64,000 bases of DNA from Variovorax sp. dw_308 (GTDB lineage: Bacteria; Pseudomonadota; Gammaproteobacteria; Burkholderiales; Burkholderiaceae_C), in contig NZ_JAATOM010000009.1 of NCBI RefSeq assembly GCF_019207085.1, positions 1 through 64,000 on the forward strand, given 5' to 3'. The position numbers and the translations under genes were made by a program. How positions within the stretch are numbered: the first letter of the stretch is position 1; each line of letters opens with the position of its first letter. Shown in pieces: positions 52,466 to 60,814 of the stretch. The notes below the pieces were generated by a model. The model ran no database searches. It was not told the origin of the DNA and worked only from the letters and a program-made list of their open reading frames with translations.

Positions 52466-54619
52466 TCAGGCGGCGCCCTCGCGTACCAGCACATGCGCCA
52501 CGCGTTCGAAAACGCGCACTGCCAGGCTCTGGTACGCACCCTTGAGTTGAAGTTCGCCGCGGATCTCCATCGGCGCTGCGTTGTCCGGCCGCGCGACGGC
52601 GGCAGTGACTTCGAAAGTGGCGTGTTCCGCCTTGGCCTTCTTGCCTTCGAGCCGCGCCGCCACCGGGCCGCCGTGCACCGAGGCCAGCACCCAGTTGTCC
52701 AGCGTGTCGGACGCGGCGGCGCCGATGCGGCGCACCTGTGCATCCAGCGGCGGCATCATGCGTTCCTCGTCGACGAAGCGGCCGCTGTTGCCCTCGGCGA
52801 TGCGCTCCAGGTCTTCGCTGTCGACATAGCCGCGCGCTTCCAGCACCTCCGGCCGGCCGACCAGCACGAGCTGCGTGCGCGCATCGATCCAGCGGCCGGG
52901 GTGCAGCTCCAGCGCGACGTCCATCACCACGCCGTCGATGGGTGCCTGCACCACGAGGCGGGCGCGTTCGCGTTGCAGCCCGTCGATGCGGTCGCGCTCC
53001 ATGCGCAGTTCGCGTGCCAGCACCAGGCTTTCCGCGCGGTCCTTGATGTCGGAGGTGCGGCGGGCCATGCGTTCGTCCAGCAGGCGGGCGCGGTCGCGCG
53101 CGGTGGCAAGGTTCTGGTCCAGCTCCGGCGCGGAGAGGCGCAGCATGACCTGCCCGGCCTTCACGTGGTCGCCGGGCCGCACCAGGATCTCGTCGATGCG
53201 CGAGGGCTGCGGCGCGAAGGAGGGCACCTGCTGCGCCGCGGTGAGCACGGCGGGGACGCGCACCTTGTACGGCAGCGGCACCACGAACACCGCGATCATC
53301 GCCAGCACCACGAACGCCGTGACGCGCACGCGCGCACCGCTCTCGCGCCGGCGCACGAGCCACACGCGAACCTCCCGCCAGATCGGCAGCACGATGAACC
53401 AGCCCATCTCCACCGCGAACATCACGATGCCCAGGATCTTGAAGAAGAAGTGATACACCAGCAGTGCGATGCCCAGAAACAGGAAGAAGCGGTAGATCCA
53501 CACGGCGAACGCGAAGCCGATGAAGAAGGCGCGCGTGTGGCCGTTCGGCGTCGGCGGCGCCTTGTCGCCATAGCCGAACAGCAGCTCGCGCAGCCACCAC
53601 TTGCCCATGGCAAACGAGCGCTCCTGCAGGTTCGGCACGTTGACGAGGTCGCTGAACAGGTAGTAGCCGTCGAAGCGCATCAGCGGATTGCAGTTGACCG
53701 CGATGCTGAGCACCCAGCCCGTGGTGGCCAGTGCAAAGGCCGCATGGCGCGCCGGCCCGTCGGGTACCAGCACCCAGACGTAGGTGGCGATCACCGCGAC
53801 GATCAACTCCACCGCCATGCCGGCCGCGTCGATGAGCACGCGCTGGCGATGGCTGCGCAGCCGCCATGCATCGGTGGTGTCGGTGTAGAGCACCGGCATC
53901 ATCACGATGAAGGCCACGCCCATGGTCGTGATGCGCGAGCCCATGCGCACGGCCGCATAGCCGTGGCCCAGCTCATGCAGCGTCTTGACGAGCCCCAGGC
54001 TGATGCCGAAGGTGACCACGCCTGCGGCGGTGAACATCTCGGGCAGCGTGCTGCGAAACGCCTCCCACTGGCGCGAGACGAGGTAGAGGCTCAGCAACCC
54101 AGCTGCGCCGAGGAACCACCAGAACGCCGGATGGAAGATGAAGCCGACCGCATGCTGCGTCGCGCGCAGGAAGCGGTCGGGCCGCGCCAGCGGCACCTTG
54201 ATGAACAGGTAGCCGTGGATCAACCGTTGCCAGATCGGCCGATCGCGCATCCTCGCGCGCTGCTGCTCGACACGCGACCATGTCACTTGCGCCACGGCTT
54301 GCAGCAGTTCATTGCGGTACAGGAACTCCAGCAGCGTGATCACGCTCTTCTCGCTGAATTCGCGGCCGAGCTGGGTGGCGGCGCGCGCCCGCAATTCGTC
54401 CACAGTGCCGCCGCTCCAGCACGAGAGCAGGTCGACCGCGTCCTGGTCGACCTCGAAGAAGCGTTGCGCCAGCGGGTCGTGGATCTTCCAGGGCTGGTGC
54501 CCGTCACCTTCGCCTTCGATCAGGCGGAGGTCGGGGCGCAATGGCGGCAGTACGCGCTCGCCCGGCGGCGGCGGGGCCTTCGCGGCTTTGGTCATGTCGG
54601 GCCGCAGCGTGTCGTCCAT
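52466..54619 (-). CDS. PqqD-like region + M50 (site-2-protease-like) peptidase + HlyD adaptor fusion
   Basis: A 717-residue inner-membrane protein of three parts. Residues 40-110 resemble PqqD (FFEVDQDAVDLLSCWSGG). A polytopic M50 zinc protease spans about 155-450, with HELGHG (H215, E216, H219) and the second motif NCNPLMRFDGYY (D317). A HlyD-like periplasmic adaptor follows from about 455 (VPSFAPQPSRIDEILVRPGD, coiled coil 495-555, RLVVQAPIDGVVMDV). In annotated genomes such fusions accompany other HlyD proteins. It lies 3 nt after the long HlyD gene and 45 nt before adhesin A. It could process or escort the adhesins; that is inference from position. Confidence 0.85.
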   Translation of the reverse strand: MDDTLRPDMTKAAKAPPPPGERVLPPLRPDLRLIEGEGDGHQPWKIHDPLAQRFFEVDQDAVDLLSCWSGGTVDELRARAATQLGREFSEKSVITLLEFLYRNELLQAVAQVTWSRVEQQRARMRDRPIWQRLIHGYLFIKVPLARPDRFLRATQHAVGFIFHPAFWWFLGAAGLLSLYLVSRQWEAFRSTLPEMFTAAGVVTFGISLGLVKTLHELGHGYAAVRMGSRITTMGVAFIVMMPVLYTDTTDAWRLRSHRQRVLIDAAGMAVELIVAVIATYVWVLVPDGPARHAAFALATTGWVLSIAVNCNPLMRFDGYYLFSDLVNVPNLQERSFAMGKWWLRELLFGYGDKAPPTPNGHTRAFFIGFAFAVWIYRFFLFLGIALLVYHFFFKILGIVMFAVEMGWFIVLPIWREVRVWLVRRRESGARVRVTAFVVLAMIAVFVVPLPYKVRVPAVLTAAQQVPSFAPQPSRIDEILVRPGDHVKAGQVMLRLSAPELDQNLATARDRARLLDERMARRTSDIKDRAESLVLARELRMERDRIDGLQRERARLVVQAPIDGVVMDVALELHPGRWIDARTQLVLVGRPEVLEARGYVDSEDLERIAEGNSGRFVDEERMMPPLDAQVRRIGAAASDTLDNWVLASVHGGPVAARLEGKKAKAEHATFEVTAAVARPDNAAPMEIRGELQLKGAYQSLAVRVFERVAHVLVREGAA

Positions 54620-54622
54620 GGC

Positions 54623-56143
54623 TCACATCCCCGTCCATTGCCGCACGGCGGTGATCGGGCGGCGCAGCAGGTAGAAGAACAGCGTGACCCGTTCGCCATA
54701 GACGCGCGCCGTGCCGCGCAGGCCGAGGCGCGCGACGGGCCCGGACGCATCGACCGCGCGGGCCGTGACCACATAGCTGGCGACGCCGGCCGGATCGGTC
54801 TCGGCCTTGTAGGCGGCGCGCACGATGGTGGCATCGAGCGGATGCAGCGGCGACGCATCGAGGAACACCCGCGTCTGCGCGCCCTCGCGCAGGTTGACCG
54901 CATCGGCCACCGGCACCTTGAGCTGGAACTCGACCTGTGCCGGATCGGCCACGCGCATGATGGCCTCGCCGACCACCACCGGCCGCCCGACCCAGTCGCG
55001 CGGATCGCCGAAGAGCGCCACGCCGGGTTGCTGCGCCTTGATGACGGCCTTGGCGAACATGGCCTGCGCATAGTCGCGTTCGGCACGGGCCACGGTTTCC
55101 TCGGACTGCGCAATGGCGAGTTCGCGCTTGGCGGTGTTGTCGTCCATCGATGCCTGTTGCAGGCGCAGCATCTTGGCGCGCGCCACCTCGAGCTTCTGCT
55201 GCGCCACTTCCGAATCGCTGCGCAGCGTGGTGTCGACCAGCTGCACCAGCGGGTCGCCCGTCTTCACCTGCGCGCCGGGCTCGACCAGGATGCGCTCGAC
55301 CACGCCCGCGACCGGCGCGGCCACGACGAAGGGGTCCTTCGGCGTGACCTCGACCGGCGCCAGCGTCGTCAGCGGCACCGGCACGAAGGCCAGCACGGCA
55401 GCGATCAGCGCCAGCACCAGGCCCAGCCGGCGCAAGCGCCGCGGCCAGTCGCGCGAGGGCTTGGCGCGGCCTTCGATGGCGCTGGCGCCATGCGCGTAGG
55501 CCTGCGCGACGCGCGCGGCGAGCTTCCTGTGCGTGTCTTCCCATTCGGTGTCGCGGGCCAGCAGCCAGCCCGCATACGGCGGCATGCCGGCATCGGCGAT
55601 GGGCACCCACATCAGGTGCCGCAATGCGGCCTCGGCGGTGCACGGATCCTGCGGGTCGGCGTGCGTGGGCAAGATGAAGCACTCGATGGCCGCGCGGTCC
55701 TCGCTGGCGGACCAGAGCCTGCCGGCGAGGTCCTCGTACCAGCGCAGCATCGGCGCATCCCGATTGACCGCGGCCAGCGCCGAAACCGCGACCGCATGCC
55801 ATCCGCCCGACGTGTCCTTGTGCAGGGCATCCTGCTTCCCGCGGTCCAGGCGATGGCGCGGCTCGAAGACGAGGGCCTGGCCAAAGGGCAGCAGCACCAC
55901 GGGTTCGTTGGCCAGGTGCGTCCACAGCGCCTGGCGCGTCCTGCATTGCCGCAGGCTCCCTTCGATGGTGATGAGGTGCAGGAGCCCGGCGCCGGGCGCT
56001 GCCTGTCCGGCCCCCGGGCTGGCGGCGCCCAGTGGCCCGGCGGTGCTTGTCGGCTTGCCTTCCCGTGCCACCAGCCTCGGCTTGGCCACTGTCTTGCCAG
56101 CCTCGATCGCCACAGAATCCTGGACTTCCTCGTTCTGGCTCAT
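54623..56143 (-). CDS. HlyD-family adaptor with large cytoplasmic N-terminal domain
   Basis: A 506-residue adaptor. Residues 1-50 are a flexible linker. Residues 55-220 form a globular, GAF-like cytoplasmic region (LWTHLANEPVVLLPFGQALV, RLWSASEDRAAIECFILPT). One membrane helix lies at 239-258. Then comes the periplasmic adaptor: barrel-sandwich halves at about 268-300 and 380-400, a coiled coil at 305-360, and a beta-barrel. Most HlyD proteins have only a short cytoplasmic N-terminus, so the front domain is unusual and may contact the M50 partner or sense a ligand. It lies 7 nt behind the short HlyD gene, in one operon. Confidence 0.85.
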   Translation of the reverse strand: MSQNEEVQDSVAIEAGKTVAKPRLVAREGKPTSTAGPLGAASPGAGQAAPGAGLLHLITIEGSLRQCRTRQALWTHLANEPVVLLPFGQALVFEPRHRLDRGKQDALHKDTSGGWHAVAVSALAAVNRDAPMLRWYEDLAGRLWSASEDRAAIECFILPTHADPQDPCTAEAALRHLMWVPIADAGMPPYAGWLLARDTEWEDTHRKLAARVAQAYAHGASAIEGRAKPSRDWPRRLRRLGLVLALIAAVLAFVPVPLTTLAPVEVTPKDPFVVAAPVAGVVERILVEPGAQVKTGDPLVQLVDTTLRSDSEVAQQKLEVARAKMLRLQQASMDDNTAKRELAIAQSEETVARAERDYAQAMFAKAVIKAQQPGVALFGDPRDWVGRPVVVGEAIMRVADPAQVEFQLKVPVADAVNLREGAQTRVFLDASPLHPLDATIVRAAYKAETDPAGVASYVVTARAVDASGPVARLGLRGTARVYGERVTLFFYLLRRPITAVRQWTGM

Positions 56144-56150
56144 GACATGT

Positions 56151-56978
56151 TCAGCGACTCGTGCCGCCGCTCCCTGTAGCCGGTGTCTTCACGGCAGCGA
56201 CGGCTTCGAGCCGCGCCTGCCCGCTCATGCCCGGAAGCACGGAGGCCGGCACCGAAGGCACCTTGCAGATGATCTTCACGGTCTGGCTCACCGCGTCGAC
56301 CGCGCCCGAGATACGGTCGACCACCACCTTCACCGTGTCGCCGGTCTCGTCGACCTTGAAGTCGAAGCTGGAGCCCACCTTGAGCCAGCCCAGCCACTTC
56401 GACGGCACTACCATGTGCAGCTCCAGCGGCCCGTCGCTCACGATGCGGATGAGCTTCTCGTTCGCCGGCGGCGACTCGTGCGTGCGCGCCAGCGTTTCCA
56501 CCACGCGCCCGGCAAAGGGCGCAATCACCCTGCAGCCCGTCATGCGCTCCTGGATCGTCTGCGCCTGCGCGGCACGCTCCTTCTGCTTGAGTCCGGCGAT
56601 GTCGGCGTCGGCCTTGCCCGTCGCGCCCATGCCGAGCAGCTCGGCCTGCACCGACGCGTTGCGCGCCTCGGCCGCCTCGCCCGCACGGGCGGCGCGCAGG
56701 TCCGCGGCAAATCGGCCGCAGTCGAAAGTCACCAGCGCCGCGCCCTTCGGAAACCGATCGCCTTCGCGATACGGCATCGCGGTGATGCGTTCAGACACCG
56801 TGCTGGACAGGACGGCTTCCTTCTCCGCGCGCAAGACGCCGCGCGCGATGCTGCCGTCGGATGCCGCGCCGCTTGCGCCCGCCTGCGTCTGCGCAACGAC
56901 AAGCGTGGCGGCCAGGGCAAGGCACGGAAGCAGCGCAGCCGCGGCGAAGGTCGCCGTCGTTGAACGGGCAAGCATCAT
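56151..56978 (-). CDS. Short HlyD-family periplasmic adaptor
   Basis: A 275-residue adaptor with an N-terminal signal or anchor (FAAAALLPCLALAATLVVAQ), first half-motif LRAEKEAVLSSTVSERITAM, a short hairpin (about 90-145), second half-motif GCRVIAPFAGRVVETLA and a beta-barrel (VVPSKWLGWLKVGSSFDFKV). Its short coiled coil suggests pairing with the longer adaptor rather than acting alone. Its double ATG overlaps the stop of the TolC-like gene, implying translational coupling. Confidence 0.85.
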   Translation of the reverse strand: MMLARSTTATFAAAALLPCLALAATLVVAQTQAGASGAASDGSIARGVLRAEKEAVLSSTVSERITAMPYREGDRFPKGAALVTFDCGRFAADLRAARAGEAAEARNASVQAELLGMGATGKADADIAGLKQKERAAQAQTIQERMTGCRVIAPFAGRVVETLARTHESPPANEKLIRIVSDGPLELHMVVPSKWLGWLKVGSSFDFKVDETGDTVKVVVDRISGAVDAVSQTVKIICKVPSVPASVLPGMSGQARLEAVAAVKTPATGSGGTSR

Positions 56979-58558
56979 TGCGCGCTCGTCTTGGCGAGCG
57001 AGTCATCGCGCTGTGCCCACAGGTTGCGTAGCTTCCCCGTCAGCACGCTCACCGGATCGCTGCTGCTCATGCTGGCATCGATCGGGTCGACGCCGATGGA
57101 GGCATAGATGTTGGCGTAGGCGTTCTGCATGTCCGCCAGCGCCACATCGAGCCGCACCTCCGACACCACAGTGTTCATCTGCTCGCGGATCAAGGTCTGC
57201 CGGCTGAGCTTCTCGGCCTTGAAGCCGGCATCGAACTGCTTCTCGATGCTGTTCTGCACCTGCAGGTAGCGGCCCGCCGTGTCGAGTTCGCGCAGGCGGA
57301 ACTCGTAGCGTGCCCGGCTCACCTGCAACTGCGTGGCCACGGCCATCGTCAGGGCCTGCGCGCGTTCGTCCAGTACGTCGGTCTGCGCCTGCACGCGGGC
57401 ACGGTCGACCGGCAGTCGGAACACGTTGAGCAGGTTCCAGCTCGCGCGCGCGCCAGAGGCCGCCCAGCTGCTGTTGTAGAGGTAGCTGTTGTCGCTCCAG
57501 TCCGCACCGATGAACAAGCGCAGGCTCGGCAAGGCGCGAAGGATGGCGGCCGTGCCTTCGCGGTCGTTGCTGCGCATCTGGTAGGCGACCTCGCGCAACT
57601 CGGGCCGGTTCTCGATGGCCATGCGCAGCATGTCGGCGCTGTCCATGCGTACCGCTTGCCACTTGGTCGAGCGCGAAGGAAGAACCACCTTGTACGGGGT
57701 GTCCGGCGGCAGGTTCATCAACGCGGCAAGCTGCTGCTTGGCCACGCTGAGTTCGCGAGCCAGCGTCTGCGCTTCGCGGCGGATGCTGAGCAACTCGCGC
57801 TGGTAGCTCAAGGCCGCCAGCGGTGCCGACTGGCCGCTGCTCTGTTGTTGCTCGGCTTGTGCAAGCGCCTCCTGCGTCACCCGCTCCAGTTCGTCGATCT
57901 TGCCGAGCAGGCGCTCGGCGCTGACGGCGCGCCAATAGGCCGAGCGGACGTCTTCGACGATGCGGTTGATGACCTTGCGCTTGCGCTCCTCGGACAGCAT
58001 CACTTCATCGGCTGCCTGCTGCGCACGCACGTACGAGAGGCCGAAGTCCAGCACATCCCAGCTCAACGTGACGTCGGTCGCGAACACGTCGCGATCGCTC
58101 GATGTCGACGGCTCCAGGCTGATCCTCCCGGTCGTGATCGACCGGCTGATGCCGCCCGATTCGTTGTTGCGGCCGGAGTAGTCAAGGTTGACCACGAGCT
58201 TGGGCAGCATGTCGAAGCGCTTGAGGTCGAGGTCCTTGGTGCGAAGCGCCTGGTCCATCACCTCGACTCGATAGTCGAGGTTGTACTTGATGGCGCGTGC
58301 CATGGCTTCGTACAAGTCGATCGGTCCAGTCACCGGTTCCTGGTCCGCGGCCATGCGCGAGACCAGCGCGGCGGAACGGTCCTTGTTCTGTTGGGCATCG
58401 AGTGTGGTCGGTGTGATCGAGCAACCGTTCAAGTTTGCGCAGATCAGAACGATGCCGGCTGACACTGCAGACAACGAGCGTCGGGGTCTACGACGAACTT
58501 CGAGCAAGGGATGGGCCGATCGATTGCGGTCGATATTCGACTTGGTTGTCATTGACAT
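56975..58558 (-). CDS. TolC-family outer membrane efflux lipoprotein
   Basis: A 527-residue outer-membrane factor. A basic N-region and hydrophobic helix end in LNGC (C46), a lipobox, so it is probably lipid-anchored like OprM or CusC. Two OEP repeats follow (GPIDLYEAMARAIKYNLDYR and LRMAIENRPELREVAYQMRS), with long coiled-coil helices typical of the TolC tunnel. I favour the ATG at 58558, which has GAGGTGG just upstream; ATGs at 58570 and 58552 are also in frame. It leads the export operon and would form the outer-membrane channel. Confidence 0.9.
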   Translation of the reverse strand: MSMTTKSNIDRNRSAHPLLEVRRRPRRSLSAVSAGIVLICANLNGCSITPTTLDAQQNKDRSAALVSRMAADQEPVTGPIDLYEAMARAIKYNLDYRVEVMDQALRTKDLDLKRFDMLPKLVVNLDYSGRNNESGGISRSITTGRISLEPSTSSDRDVFATDVTLSWDVLDFGLSYVRAQQAADEVMLSEERKRKVINRIVEDVRSAYWRAVSAERLLGKIDELERVTQEALAQAEQQQSSGQSAPLAALSYQRELLSIRREAQTLARELSVAKQQLAALMNLPPDTPYKVVLPSRSTKWQAVRMDSADMLRMAIENRPELREVAYQMRSNDREGTAAILRALPSLRLFIGADWSDNSYLYNSSWAASGARASWNLLNVFRLPVDRARVQAQTDVLDERAQALTMAVATQLQVSRARYEFRLRELDTAGRYLQVQNSIEKQFDAGFKAEKLSRQTLIREQMNTVVSEVRLDVALADMQNAYANIYASIGVDPIDASMSSSDPVSVLTGKLRNLWAQRDDSLAKTSAQ

Positions 58559-58613
58559 GGCCCACCTCATTAATGTGTTATGGCGCGCAGGTTAACGCCC
58601 ACTTCTCACGTAA

Positions 58614-58643
58614 GACATAGCTCAAGAAACTATTCAGTGACAA
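58614..58643 (-). promoter_or_regulatory. Candidate promoter of the export/adhesin operon
   Basis: On the minus strand TTGTCA (58643-58638) and TATGTC (58619-58614) are separated by 18 nt, in an AT-rich gap about 55 nt before the TolC-like ATG. A perfect hairpin (GGCACCT-CGAA-AGGTGCC, 58695-58712) without a U tract lies between this site and the DUF1622 gene. Confidence 0.4.
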
Positions 58644-58753
58644 AGTCATACAGCAGCCGCAAAAGGTTCCGATGAACAGAGCGCAGCATCCTGCGGCACC
58701 TCGAAAGGTGCCTGTTCGCGTCAGGAAGCAACGTCTCGGTGTTTACCGATGTG

Positions 58754-59152
58754 TCAAGCGGAACGCTTGTGGGCGCCTTCTTTCAGGGAGTCTTCTTGCA
58801 ACTCGACCTTCTCCTCCACTTCGCGCCCCAGGAAATAGTTGAGGAAGGTCCGTATCACGGCAATCGCACCCAGGTGTCCGAGTTCTTCCCAGGTCGGCGA
58901 GAAGGAGGTATTGACGATGTCCGCTGCCAGCTGGAACGTGAGCCCGGCCACCAGCCACCGTGCGAAGGTCAGCCACACAGCACGCCGCTGATAGTCGAGG
59001 TTGCGGGAGCTCCTCGCCATCCATATGCCCGAGATCTTGAGCAGCGCCCCGAGCGCACCCGCGGCGATGAAGAACACCGCGCATGTCTCGATGGCAAGCG
59101 AGACGAAATGCGCCCACGTGTGCAGCGTGATCTCGAGGTGTTCCAGGTCCAT
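58754..59152 (-). CDS. DUF1622 family membrane protein
   Basis: A 132-residue inner-membrane protein with three hydrophobic helices (about 17-40, 58-80 and 92-108) and the family signature LTFARWLVAGLTFQLAADIV plus GAIAVIRTFLNYFLGREVEE. Function unknown. AAAGGA lies 8 nt before MDLEHLEI; the longer frame upstream overlaps the DUF202 gene and is rejected. It is the last gene of an FGE-DUF202-DUF1622 set with gaps of 11 and 14 nt. Confidence 0.85.
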   Translation of the reverse strand: MDLEHLEITLHTWAHFVSLAIETCAVFFIAAGALGALLKISGIWMARSSRNLDYQRRAVWLTFARWLVAGLTFQLAADIVNTSFSPTWEELGHLGAIAVIRTFLNYFLGREVEEKVELQEDSLKEGAHKRSA

Positions 59153-59166
59153 CCGCGAATCCTTTG

Positions 59167-59652
59167 TCAGTGAAACGGGCCGGCCTCGAAGGTCATGCTG
59201 CATATGGCCAGGATGCCCAGCAACAGCAACAGGACCGCGATGATCAATGTCATCGAGACCGGGAAATGACTCTCGGCATGCACCAGCCCGAGCGCATGCA
59301 ACTGCGCGCGCTCCTTGCGCAGGCCGCGCATGAAGTTGACGTGATAGACGATGCCCAGCACCAGCATCCCCAGGCCGAGCCACACCAGCGCCTCGCCGAA
59401 GAGGCGCGGCGCGTGGCTGCTCTTGAGCACCTCCGCATCGCGCAACTTCTGGAACACCTGGAAGATCGTGAAGCCGAAGCCGATCAGGGACAGCGCGGTG
59501 CGAATCACCGACATCAGCGTGCGGTCGGCGCTCAAGCGCGTGCGCTGGAACGACATGCCGGTGCGGCGCGACGACAGCTCGGTGGAGGCTTCCTCGGGCG
59601 TGAGGCCCACCGGATGGATCCTTTGCGGTGCGGGATCGGACGTGTCGACCAT
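59167..59652 (-). CDS. DUF202 (YidH-like) membrane protein
   Basis: A 161-residue membrane protein: cytoplasmic N-terminus with SFQRTRLSADRTLMSVIRTA, the DUF202 signature, then three membrane helices (about 47-68, 87-108 and 132-152). Function unknown. The start MVDTSDPAP lies 11 nt after the FGE stop, which strongly suggests co-transcription. Larger frames overlapping the FGE gene are rejected. Confidence 0.85.
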   Translation of the reverse strand: MVDTSDPAPQRIHPVGLTPEEASTELSSRRTGMSFQRTRLSADRTLMSVIRTALSLIGFGFTIFQVFQKLRDAEVLKSSHAPRLFGEALVWLGLGMLVLGIVYHVNFMRGLRKERAQLHALGLVHAESHFPVSMTLIIAVLLLLLGILAICSMTFEAGPFH

Positions 59653-59663
59653 GGCGTCCTCTA

Positions 59664-60713
59664 CTACGTCGGCCCTGCCGCGCGCGAGACGCAGCGAATG
59701 CCCAGGTGGCAGGTCGACGTATCGACTTCCTGCGGCATGCGGGCGGCGGGGCGATAGCGGCGGCAGTAGTTCGGCGCGCAGAGATAGGAGCCGCCCTTCA
59801 TGACCTTGCGCGGAATGCGCAGGTCGGCCGCCGCGCGCGGGTTGTGGCTGTCGTCGGCGTTGCCGCCACGCGGGTTGGTGAGCGTGCAGCAGGGGTGCGC
59901 GATCTTGCCGTGGTCCTGGTACCAGTCGGTGGTCCATTCCCAGACGTTGCCTGTCATCTCGTGCAGGCCATAGCCGTTGGGCGGGAACGAGCCCACCGGC
60001 GCCGTCCATTCGTAGCCGTCCTCGAGCAGGTTCTGCCACGGGAATTCACCTTGCCAGGTGTTGGCCATGTGGCGGCGTCCGGGCGTCAGTTCGTTGCCCC
60101 ATGAATACTCGGCCCCATCGAGGCCGCCGCGTGCCGCGAACTCCCATTCGGCCTCGGTCGGCAAGTCCTTGCCGGCCCACTTCGCGTAGGCCTGTGCGTC
60201 TTCGAAGGCGACGTGCACGACGGGGTGCTTCCACAGGCCCTGCAGTCCGCTCTTCGGTCCGCGCGGATGCTTCCAGTTGGCACCGGCCACATAGGTCCAC
60301 CAGTTGTGGTGGTTGTCGAGGTCCACGCGCTGCGCGGCCTTCTGGAACATCACCGACGAAGGCACCAGCATGGCCGGATCGGCGCCTGGATAGTCGGCCG
60401 CGTTGGCCGGCCGCTCGGCCAGCGTGACGTAGCCGGTCGCATCGACGAAGCGCTTGAAGTCGGCGTTGGTGACGGTGTACCTGTCGATCCAGAAGCCGTC
60501 GACAGTGACGCGATGCGCCGGCGCCTCTTCAGGATAGTGGTCGTCCGACCCCATCTGGAAGGTCCCACCGGGGATCCACACCATGTTCTCGCCGGGCGGC
60601 GCGTGGGTCTTTTCCTTCAAGGGCTCCGCTTGCAAAAGATCGTTCAATTCAATGGTCCTGGTGGCCGACGCGACGCGCATCGATGGGCGTAGGTTGCCGC
60701 CGACGAACCGCAT
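59664..60713 (-). CDS. Formylglycine-generating enzyme (sulfatase-activating, copper-dependent type)
   Basis: Oxidises the active-site Cys of type I sulfatases to formylglycine using O2. Of 349 residues, the FGE domain covers about 43-345: MVWIPGGTFQMGSD, FWIDRYTVTNADFKRFV, LPTEAEWEFAARGG, YGLHEMTGNVWEWTTDWY and the C-terminal KGGSYLCAPNYCRRYRPAAR. The last holds two Cys (C312, C317) spaced as the copper-binding catalytic pair of human FGE (CHRSYC), with HLGIRC after it. Many SUMF1-domain proteins lack these Cys. The N-terminus is uncertain: ATG 60713 has no Shine-Dalgarno, whereas TTG 60647 follows AGGA. No signal peptide is evident. Confidence 0.9.
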   Translation of the reverse strand: MRFVGGNLRPSMRVASATRTIELNDLLQAEPLKEKTHAPPGENMVWIPGGTFQMGSDDHYPEEAPAHRVTVDGFWIDRYTVTNADFKRFVDATGYVTLAERPANAADYPGADPAMLVPSSVMFQKAAQRVDLDNHHNWWTYVAGANWKHPRGPKSGLQGLWKHPVVHVAFEDAQAYAKWAGKDLPTEAEWEFAARGGLDGAEYSWGNELTPGRRHMANTWQGEFPWQNLLEDGYEWTAPVGSFPPNGYGLHEMTGNVWEWTTDWYQDHGKIAHPCCTLTNPRGGNADDSHNPRAAADLRIPRKVMKGGSYLCAPNYCRRYRPAARMPQEVDTSTCHLGIRCVSRAAGPT

Positions 60714-60814
60714 CGTCAATAGATTGCAAGATGGCCAATTTTTCGTCTGAAGCAGTGGCGGCGGCTACTAGTCTTTGGTGCAGGCCCTGGCGTCCATGCG
60801 CGGGCTGCGCCATG

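Noticed and set aside
44978..56179. A single plus-strand open frame of 3733 codons, plus several other frames of 500-1000 codons elsewhere.
   Set aside because: It is antisense to the adhesin and HlyD genes, has no domain, and its Arg/Ala/Gly/His composition is typical of shadow frames in high-GC DNA; the minus-strand proteins have clear motifs.
28444..60713. Sulfatase and FGE forming one operon.
   Set aside because: They are about 30 kb apart with genes on the opposite strand between them; only a functional link in trans is possible.
59664..60713. FGE as a generic SUMF1-domain protein, for example a lectin-like or ergothioneine-type protein.
   Set aside because: Both catalytic Cys with human-like spacing are present, which those relatives lack.
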